Shown: positions 7,530 to 12,415 of the stretch, piece by piece | Layout: each line of letters starts with the position of its first letter | Position numbering within the stretch: position 1 is the first letter of the stretch | NCBI GenBank assembly: GCA_017880715.1 | Contig: JADGRT010000041.1 | Location: 1-12,415 of the forward strand | Length of the DNA: 12,415 nucleotides | DNA from: Verrucomicrobiia bacterium | GTDB lineage: Bacteria; Verrucomicrobiota; Verrucomicrobiia; Limisphaerales; UBA1319 | Reading direction: 5' to 3' | Made by a program: the position numbers and the translations under genes | Notes under the pieces: model-generated | Database searches by the model: none | What the model was told of the DNA's origin: nothing | The model's input: the letters and a program-made list of their open reading frames with translations, nothing else

Positions 7530-7543
7530 GATTGCGGTTTGTC

Positions 7544-8494
7544 TCAAACCGACTGGCCGTCCAACAGCGCTCCAAAACGGTATCCGCGCGTGCTGACTTC
7601 CAGCCGGCCAAATCCAAAGGCCTCCATGATCCCCGCATAGATGGCCGTTCCGGTCAGAATAATATCCGCCCGGTTCGGCGGCAAACCGGCAATTTTACGC
7701 CGCTCCACCAGGGACAAACTCCATAACTGGCGCAAGCGCGCCCGCACTTGCGCCGCCGTCAAAGGCCGGGCTTCGATCGCGTCCCGATCATAAGCCAGCA
7801 ACCCCAGTTCCATGCTGGCCAGCACGCTGCTGGTGCCACTAACCCCCACCAGTTGAACCGCCTCCGCCGGGAACGCTTCCAGGTGCGGCGCCAATACCGG
7901 CCGCACCGACTTATCCAGAAAACCCCGGATTTCGGATCGGCATCTTTCCCCATCGCGCGCCGAGGGCGGATCGGCTGGCCGCAACCCCTCGAGCAACCGC
8001 ACTGCGCCCAGGGAAAAACTTCGGCAAAAACGTTGTTCCCGTTCCCGCCCCACGATGCATTGGGTGCTGCCCCCGCCCACATCCACGATCAACAGGGGAA
8101 GACCGGCAAACCGCGCCTCGTGAGCCACCCCGCGAAACGCCCAGGCAGCCTCTTGATCGCCCGAAATGACTCGCACCGTCAAGCCGGACGCCTGACGAAT
8201 CGCCTCGACCAACTCCGACTGATTCACGGCTTCCCGGGCGGCGCTGGTGGCTATGACGCGCGGCGAACCCACTCCCCACTGGGCCGCCACACCGCTGAAT
8301 TCCGCCACCACCTGCGCCGTGTGGTCCATGGCCGCCGGCAGCAACCGCCGCGTCTCGTAAAAACCGTGGCCCAGCCGGGTCTGCTCGCTGATTTCAGTCA
8401 GGGGCCGGATTTCCGCGCCGCTCACCTCCGCCACCAGCAACTTGACGGAATTGGTGCCCACATCAATCACCGCCTGGCGAGTAGCATCGTTCAT
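7544..8494 (-). CDS. Ppx/GppA-family phosphatase (exopolyphosphatase or pppGpp phosphatase type)
   Basis: The 316-residue product has the ASKHA fold motifs of the Ppx/GppA family: the phosphate-1 loop 'DVGTNSVK' (D11-K18), 'TSAAREAVN' (83-91), a candidate catalytic glutamate E115 in 'VISGDQEA', the phosphate-2 loop 'DVGGGSTQ' (137-144), a 'GVSGTSSVLA' segment and a terminal 'STRGYRFGALL'. It has the core length of about 300 residues and lacks the C-terminal HD-like region of E. coli Ppx, as in many single-domain family members. Such enzymes release phosphate from polyphosphate or convert pppGpp to ppGpp; the sequence does not tell which. It is last in the minus-strand gene run, 124 bases after the ROK kinase, and that gap holds a long hairpin, so it may have partly separate expression. 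ATG 8494 has only a weak GAG upstream. Confidence 0.88.
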   Translation of the reverse strand: MNDATRQAVIDVGTNSVKLLVAEVSGAEIRPLTEISEQTRLGHGFYETRRLLPAAMDHTAQVVAEFSGVAAQWGVGSPRVIATSAAREAVNQSELVEAIRQASGLTVRVISGDQEAAWAFRGVAHEARFAGLPLLIVDVGGGSTQCIVGREREQRFCRSFSLGAVRLLEGLRPADPPSARDGERCRSEIRGFLDKSVRPVLAPHLEAFPAEAVQLVGVSGTSSVLASMELGLLAYDRDAIEARPLTAAQVRARLRQLWSLSLVERRKIAGLPPNRADIILTGTAIYAGIMEAFGFGRLEVSTRGYRFGALLDGQSV

Positions 8495-8522
8495 GGTCTC
8501 ATTCTAATCGACGTTCTTACCC

Positions 8523-8606
8523 TTCGTCCTCGTCCTCGTCCTTCGTCCCTCGTCCTCGATTCCCAGGCATGGAATTTCGAGGACGAAGGACGAGGACGAG
8601 GACGAA
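8523..8606. repeat. Hairpin built of GAGGAC-type short repeats between the ROK and Ppx/GppA genes
   Basis: Perfect 26-nt inverted arms (8523-8548 and 8581-8606) consist of iterated cgtcct / aggacg units and flank a 32-nt loop, in which the stem can be extended with interruptions (ctcga with tcgag). An A-rich stretch (8608-8613) follows on the plus strand. It is unrelated to the GGAG and family A elements. Because both neighbours are transcribed leftward, its RNA would lie between two cistrons and could terminate, attenuate or protect the upstream message. Confidence 0.82.
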
Positions 8607-8618
8607 TAAAAAAGGCGC

Positions 8619-9611
8619 TCACTTGGCGTCCAGCAAGGCCTTGCGCACCAGCACGGCCGCGCCCAGAATGCCCGCGTCATCCCCCACCTCGGTGGCGATG
8701 ATATCCACTCCTTTGGCCGAGCCTGGGAAGGCATAATCGCGGGCGGTTTCGACAATGATCGCCATCATCTCATCCTCGAGCGCGTCGATGATGCCGCCGC
8801 CCAGAACCACCACCTGTGGATTGAACAGATTGATCAGATTGGCCACTGCGATGCCGGTGTATTCGGCGGCTTCCTCGACTACTTTCTCCACGAATTTGTC
8901 GCCGCGCCGGATCGCCTTGAGCAGATCGCCGCTGCGCATGTCGTTCAGATCGTCGCCGAGCAGGTCGGTGAGCACGGTTTTTTGCCCGGCTTTGACGGCG
9001 GTTTGGATTTTGCGGAAAATAGCGGTGCGACTGGCCAGGGCTTCGAAACAACCCCGGTTGCCGCAGGTGCATTTGGGGCCGCCCACCTCCAACACCATGT
9101 GGCCCACCTCGCCGGCGGTGCCGCGAAATCCGGCATATAACTTGCCATTGAGGATCAGACCGCCGCCGATGCCCGTGCCCAAAAACAGACCGATGACGTG
9201 CTGCGGTTTGGCCTTCAGCTCGGTTTCATAGACACCCAGGATGGAACTGTTGCAGTCGTTTTCCACGAACACCGGCATATCCAGGCGGCGTTCGAGCTCC
9301 TTGCGCAGCGGCACGTCCTCCCAGTGGAGATTGGCGGCGAAGATCACCCGGCCGCTTTCGGGATCCACCGAACCGGGCGTGCCCACGCCCACGCCACGCA
9401 CCTGTTTGCGACTCAGGTCGCACTCGTCGATCGCCTCCTCGACGCAGCGCGCGATGCGCTCGATGACCGCATCGGCGCCGCGCTCAGCCTTGGTGCTCAT
9501 CTTATTCCGCCCCAGACACTGGAGTTGCGAATCGAACACGCCCGCCAGAATCTTGGTGCCGCCTAGATCCACCCCAATCAGGCACTCCTGAGGATTTTTG
9601 GAATCAGCCAT
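8619..9611 (-). CDS. ROK-family sugar kinase, glucokinase-like, zinc-binding type
   Basis: The 330-residue product shows the ROK signature set: the ATP-binding phosphate-1 loop 'DLGGTK' (D15-K20), 'GVGTPGSVD' (75-83), the catalytic aspartate D119 in 'ENDCN', 'GLFLGTGIGGGLI' (141-153), 'GEVGHM' (167-172) and the zinc site H171, C181, C183, C188 in 'CTCGNRGCFE'. Together with 'NLFNPQVVVLGGGI' near the end, these fit a bacterial ATP-dependent glucokinase making glucose 6-phosphate in the cytoplasm. ROK kinases for N-acetylmannosamine, fructose or allose share most of these residues, so the substrate is probable, not certain. There is no N-terminal helix-turn-helix, which argues against a NagC/XylR-type repressor. 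It starts 25 bases after the upstream TMK-like gene, so co-transcription is likely; no clear Shine-Dalgarno is seen before ATG 9611. Confidence 0.9.
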   Translation of the reverse strand: MADSKNPQECLIGVDLGGTKILAGVFDSQLQCLGRNKMSTKAERGADAVIERIARCVEEAIDECDLSRKQVRGVGVGTPGSVDPESGRVIFAANLHWEDVPLRKELERRLDMPVFVENDCNSSILGVYETELKAKPQHVIGLFLGTGIGGGLILNGKLYAGFRGTAGEVGHMVLEVGGPKCTCGNRGCFEALASRTAIFRKIQTAVKAGQKTVLTDLLGDDLNDMRSGDLLKAIRRGDKFVEKVVEEAAEYTGIAVANLINLFNPQVVVLGGGIIDALEDEMMAIIVETARDYAFPGSAKGVDIIATEVGDDAGILGAAVLVRKALLDAK

Positions 9612-9636
9612 AGTTCGTTTGTGAAATCCGTTGCGT

Positions 9637-10416
9637 CTATTTTCCGATCAACAACTGTTCGATTTTTCGGCGCAAATCGGCATTGATTGCGTCCGGAGAA
9701 CGGTTGCCGTCAACCATGGTGAAGCCGTAGCTGGTCTGCAGCCGCTTGAACTGGGCGGCCATCAAGGCCTGATACTTGACGAAGCTGTCAAACCAGTCGC
9801 GCGACAGCCCCAAATCCATCCCGCTCTCCCAATAATCCAAGGTCTGGTTTTTGGCGAAATTCCGCTGCACCAATTGCTCGGCCGACACATTCAGGTAGAA
9901 CACCGTGTCGGGCACCAGGGCGATCCCGTAAAGGTTCCGCAGCCAGGCTTCATCCATGTCCCGGGCCATGTCGCGCGCCATTAGCGTATAAATGTAGCGG
10001 TCCGCCAGCACCATGTACCCCGCCCGCAGGGCCGGCAGGATGATGTTCTCGAGTTGATCCGCAAAGTCCGTGGCATAAAAAAGGCTCATGGTGGTATGGC
10101 TCAGAACGTTGCCCTCCTTGGCCTTTTCCAATTCTTCGCTCACCAGCGTGGAGAGCTTGAGCCCAACCTGAATCGTGGCGTGGCCGCAACCTTCCAGCCA
10201 TTCGACCAGCCGGGCGAGCTGGGTCGAGCGCCCGGAACCGTCGGCCCCTTCGACGACAATCAGCTTGCCCACCAGCTTGTTGACGTCCAGGCCGGGAATG
10301 CCAAAACCATAAAAGCGTTTGGGCGTGTGAATGGGGACGCGAATGCGGCGCCGGGCATTGCGCTTGAGATGAATCTGCGGCGGCGGCGAGGGGTGCGTGT
10401 TTTCGGGGGTGGGCAT
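9637..10416 (-). CDS. Thymidylate-kinase-like protein with Arg in place of the Walker A Lys
   Basis: The 259-residue product is a P-loop nucleotide-kinase-like protein homologous to the gene just upstream. Its Walker A reads 'GADGSGRST' (57-65), with R63 (CGC codon, 10228-10230) where kinases have the catalytic lysine. It keeps 'TTMSLFYATDFAD' (108-120), 'DRYIYTLMARD' (139-149, the DRY/DRH position of TMK) and 'ESGMDLGLSRDWFDSF'. About 50 basic and proline-rich residues precede the P-loop, including 'FYGFGIPGLDV'. It may be a dTMP kinase relative with altered chemistry, a regulatory subunit for its neighbour, or an active enzyme of a family that tolerates Arg; I lean to a paired role. ATG 10416 lies 13 bases after the upstream stop; a TTG at 10449 would overlap that gene and is less likely. 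No Shine-Dalgarno is visible. Confidence 0.82.
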   Translation of the reverse strand: MPTPENTHPSPPPQIHLKRNARRRIRVPIHTPKRFYGFGIPGLDVNKLVGKLIVVEGADGSGRSTQLARLVEWLEGCGHATIQVGLKLSTLVSEELEKAKEGNVLSHTTMSLFYATDFADQLENIILPALRAGYMVLADRYIYTLMARDMARDMDEAWLRNLYGIALVPDTVFYLNVSAEQLVQRNFAKNQTLDYWESGMDLGLSRDWFDSFVKYQALMAAQFKRLQTSYGFTMVDGNRSPDAINADLRRKIEQLLIGK

Positions 10417-10429
10417 GGCGCAAACAGGG

Positions 10430-11113
10430 TTACGAACTCGGCGAGGCAAACGCCGACAGATTCAGCCTGGACGCCACCAGTTCCCGCACGACCGACTGCT
10501 GGGCCTCGATGGCCTGATTGGCATCCATCTCGAGGAAATTAAATTCCCGGCTCATCGCCAGGTATTGTTCGAGGATGCGGCCCTGGAAAACGCGAAAACT
10601 CTCGTAGGGATCGCGGGACAGTCTCAGGTCCATCCCGGCCTCGAAGAATTTCAACTCGGGCCGGCTGTCCAGGATGCGCTGTAGCGACACCTCCAAATCC
10701 GCCTTGAAAAAAAAGGTCAGGTCCGGCATCGCCGCGAAGCTGTAAATGGCCCGCACCCAGGCGGGCGGGCAGCCGCGCACGGTGTCGCGGGCAAAAGCGG
10801 TGAACGCATACCGGTCGCACAGCACAATGTAACCGGCCCGTAATAACGGCACCAACTGGCGTTCGTAACGGTCGGCGAAATCGGTGGCATGAATCAGGCT
10901 GAAGGTGGTCGGGGTCAGCAGCTCCCGCTTCTTGCCCTTGCTGGTGGCGCTCTTCACCAGCTCCGAGGAATTCCACTCGCTGAAAAAAACCTTGAGCCCC
11001 TGCAATTGCAGCCACCTTTTCAAAAGATAGATCTGCGTGGATTTCCCCGAGCCATCCAACCCCTCCACGGCAATCAACCGGCCGGGGAATTTCAACTCCG
11101 CAAAGGTTTTCAT
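10430..11113 (-). CDS. Thymidylate kinase-like nucleotide kinase (canonical P-loop)
   Basis: The 227-residue product fits the dTMP kinase size and fold: Walker A 'EGLDGSGKST' (17-26), 'TTFSLIHATDFADRYE' (69-84), and 'DRYAFTAFARD' (100-110) at the DR(Y/H) site that positions the nucleotide. dTMP kinase phosphorylates dTMP to dTDP for DNA synthesis and works as a homodimer. Typical TMKs continue the DR motif toward Ser and AYQ, whereas here it reads Thr and ARD, so the acceptor could differ. It and the next gene share many positions (LRAGY.VL.DRY, GMDL.LSRD), so they arose by duplication and may pair. It begins 50 bases after the trpS stop and its own stop lies 13 bases before the next start. 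ATG 11113 is preferred; an in-frame GTG is directly adjacent at 11116. Confidence 0.85.
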   Translation of the reverse strand: MKTFAELKFPGRLIAVEGLDGSGKSTQIYLLKRWLQLQGLKVFFSEWNSSELVKSATSKGKKRELLTPTTFSLIHATDFADRYERQLVPLLRAGYIVLCDRYAFTAFARDTVRGCPPAWVRAIYSFAAMPDLTFFFKADLEVSLQRILDSRPELKFFEAGMDLRLSRDPYESFRVFQGRILEQYLAMSREFNFLEMDANQAIEAQQSVVRELVASRLNLSAFASPSS

Positions 11114-11163
11114 CACGATCGTATTCGCAAATTAAACCCTGCCCGAAAAAACACAACGCATTT

Positions 11164-12129
11164 TCACTCGATCCCCGAGGCCGCCCGGGCCCGCTTCAGG
11201 ACCGTTCGCGCCACCGCCCGGGCCCGCGCGGCACCGTCCCGCAGCACCTGCTCCACGTAATCCGGGTTGGCCGCCAATTCCGCCCGTTGGGCCCGCGCTG
11301 GCGCAAAATAGTCCCAATAGCTCGCAAACAGTTGCTTTTTCAAATCGCCGTACCCCAGCCCGCCCGCGCGCAAATGGTCTTCATAGTCCTGGCCAACCGC
11401 CGCCGGCGCCACCAGCTTCAGCAGTTGAATGGCCACGTTCTTCTCCGCATCCGGTTTCGGTTCCGCCGGCGTCCGGCTGTCCATCACCAGGCTCATAATC
11501 TGCTTGCGCGTCGCCTTTTCCTCGCCGAACAGATCGATGGCGTTGCCGTAGCTCTTGCTCATTTTCTGCCCGTCCGTCCCCGGCACGACCGCCACCTCAT
11601 CGCGAATCTGCGGCTCCGGAATCACAAACACCTCGCCGTACTGCTGATTGAATTTGATCGCGATATCCCGGGTAACTTCGACGTGCTGTTTCTGGTCGCG
11701 CCCCACCGGCACCAGGTTGGAATCGTAAATGAGAATGTCCGCCGCCATCAGCACGGGGTACGCAAACAGCCCGTGACTGGGCGCCAGGCCCCGCGCCAGC
11801 TTGTCCTTGTAGCTGTGACACCGTTCGAGCAGGCCCATGGGCGTGATGGTGCTCAACAACCACGCCAACTCCGTCACCTCCGGCACGTCGGATTGCCGAA
11901 ACAATACCGTCCGCTTTGGATCCAACCCGCACGCCAGAAAGTCCAGCGCCACGTCGAGCGTGTTCTGCCGACGCTGTCCGGCATCGAACAGCGACGTCAT
12001 GGAATGATAATTGGCGATGAAATAATAGGCCTCGCCCTGCGTTTGCAGTTCAAGCGCCGGTTTCATCATCCCGAAGTAATTTCCAAGATGCAACGTGCCG
12101 GAAGGTTGGATGCCCGATAAAATTCGCAT
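11164..12129 (-). CDS. trpS: Tryptophanyl-tRNA synthetase
   Basis: The 321-residue class Ic synthetase charges tRNA-Trp with tryptophan. It opens with the diagnostic 'MRILSGIQPSGTLHLGNYFG', whose HLGN (14-17) is the HIGH motif for ATP binding, and has 'KMSKSYGN' with K189-S193 as the KMSKS loop. The segments 'LLSTITPMGLLERCHSYKD', 'AYPVLMAADILIYD' and 'PVGRDQKQHVEVTRDIA' are typical of bacterial TrpS. Length is close to the usual 325-340. ATG 12129 is chosen because the family starts there; the frame stays open to an ATG at 12276, but that extension runs into a mobile-type repeat and encodes no family sequence. It heads the cluster followed by the two TMK-like genes. There is no T-box or leader peptide visible upstream. 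Confidence 0.95.
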   Translation of the reverse strand: MRILSGIQPSGTLHLGNYFGMMKPALELQTQGEAYYFIANYHSMTSLFDAGQRRQNTLDVALDFLACGLDPKRTVLFRQSDVPEVTELAWLLSTITPMGLLERCHSYKDKLARGLAPSHGLFAYPVLMAADILIYDSNLVPVGRDQKQHVEVTRDIAIKFNQQYGEVFVIPEPQIRDEVAVVPGTDGQKMSKSYGNAIDLFGEEKATRKQIMSLVMDSRTPAEPKPDAEKNVAIQLLKLVAPAAVGQDYEDHLRAGGLGYGDLKKQLFASYWDYFAPARAQRAELAANPDYVEQVLRDGAARARAVARTVLKRARAASGIE

Positions 12130-12201
12130 GGGCGGCAGGCTAACAACCTTGCCAAAGGGGTCAACCGTTTTGATGCGCGGTTTTGGCCCGCCGTGCACCA
12201 T

Positions 12202-12317
12202 CTCACTTTTTCCGACACCCAATACTTTGTGGATCTGGAGCGCGGACATTCTTGTCCGCCTCTTCGTTCTGGTCAACGGCCAAGCGGACAGGAATGTCCG
12301 CGCTCCGAAAAAGTGAG
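12202..12317. repeat. REP/BIME-like bipartite inverted repeat, copy 4, inside an outer 11-bp inverted repeat
   Basis: The core arms (12237-12259 and 12284-12306, 23 nt each) are inverted copies with a single G-U difference and flank a 24-nt linker. Each arm is also a hairpin: gcggaca-ttct-tgtccgc on the left and gcggaca-ggaa-tgtccgc on the right. GGAGC precedes and GCTCC follows. A perfect outer inverted pair, ctcactttttc (12202-12212) and gaaaaagtgag (12307-12317), abuts the core on the right but leaves 24 unpaired bases on the left. The element lies between the trpS start and the stop of the next gene upstream. Confidence 0.85.
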
Positions 12318-12331
12318 CGCACTTGGACGCC

Positions 12332-12415
12332 TTAACCTGTTGGCGTGGCGCCTTGGGTTTCCACGGTTTCGGCCAGGGGAATGAGTTCCGTCGCTGCGGG
12401 CATACCCACCAGAGC
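12332..12415 (-). CDS. C-terminal fragment of an unrecognised protein (cut by the window edge)
   Basis: A minus-strand frame is open from the right edge for 27 codons and ends at TAA (12332-12334), reading 'ALVGMPAATELIPLAETVE' followed by 'TQGATPTG'. Orientation agrees with the downstream genes, and the polar, Thr/Gly/Pro-rich end looks like a disordered protein terminus. I do not recognise the protein. A frame this short could be open by chance, so this is tentative. If real, the gap to trpS is about 200 bases and is mostly occupied by the inverted repeat. Confidence 0.4.
   Translation of the reverse strand, partial: ALVGMPAATELIPLAETVETQGATPTG

Noticed and set aside
8504..8755. An 83-codon minus-strand frame ending in an Arg/Thr/Ser-rich tail
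   Set aside because: It is a different frame through the ROK gene and the GAGGAC hairpin; the repetitive tail is translated repeat DNA.
10417..10449. TTG start for the Arg-type TMK-like gene
   Set aside because: It would need a rare start codon and an overlap with the upstream gene; ATG 10416 just after the upstream stop is simpler.
11287..12120. A 277-codon plus-strand frame opposite trpS
   Set aside because: Its Arg- and His-rich translation is a typical antisense artefact of GC-rich DNA, while trpS is unmistakable on the other strand.
12130..12276. N-terminal extension of trpS to ATG 12276
   Set aside because: The added 49 residues are partly encoded by the GGAG-type inverted repeat and do not resemble TrpS, whose family start matches ATG 12129.
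12130..12331. T-box or tryptophan leader attenuator upstream of trpS
   Set aside because: I see no Trp-rich leader peptide, no T-box sequence and no U-tract terminator; the structure present belongs to the interspersed repeat family.

Overview
The window reads as chromosomal DNA of a GC-rich bacterium with an outer membrane, most likely Verrucomicrobiota (Pedosphaera/Limisphaerales-like). The reasons are a large secreted protein ending in the 'GNQYFRLKK'-type tail that I associate with that phylum, an alginate-export-type porin ending in phenylalanine, a SWIM-SNF2 helicase, and several families of long inverted repeats between genes. The phylum assignment is inference; no rRNA or other phylogenetic marker is present.

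Left part, plus strand: the 3' end of a secreted multidomain protein (SbsA-like, PA14, Ig-like, SbsA-like and malectin-like modules plus a C-terminal tail domain), closed by a strong intrinsic terminator. A 429-bp gap follows, holding five tandem 11-bp direct repeats that look like an operator for an OmpR/PhoB-type response regulator. Next is an outer-membrane porin of the alginate-export family with its own terminator. Then comes a 583-bp gene-free stretch (4079-4661) packed with inverted repeats: two REP/BIME-like bipartite elements and two near-identical long palindromes. A 918-residue SWIM/SNF2 ATPase follows.

Right part, minus strand: reading in the direction of transcription, a short C-terminal tail of a cut-off gene at the right edge, trpS, two tandem paralogous thymidylate-kinase-like genes, a zinc-type ROK sugar kinase (glucokinase-like) and a Ppx/GppA-type phosphatase. 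Gaps of 47, 13 and 25 bases between trpS and the ROK gene suggest one transcription unit. It converges on the SNF2 gene, and a perfect 26-bp inverted repeat sits at the junction.

The most interesting points are: (1) a family of REP-like hairpins, each preceded by GGAG and arranged as inverted pairs about a linker of about 24 nt (BIME architecture), present three to four times here without a visible transposase; (2) two tandem TMK-like kinases, one with arginine in place of the Walker A lysine; (3) the 11-bp repeat array ahead of the porin. None of the starts has a convincing Shine-Dalgarno sequence, so start choices rest mainly on protein features.
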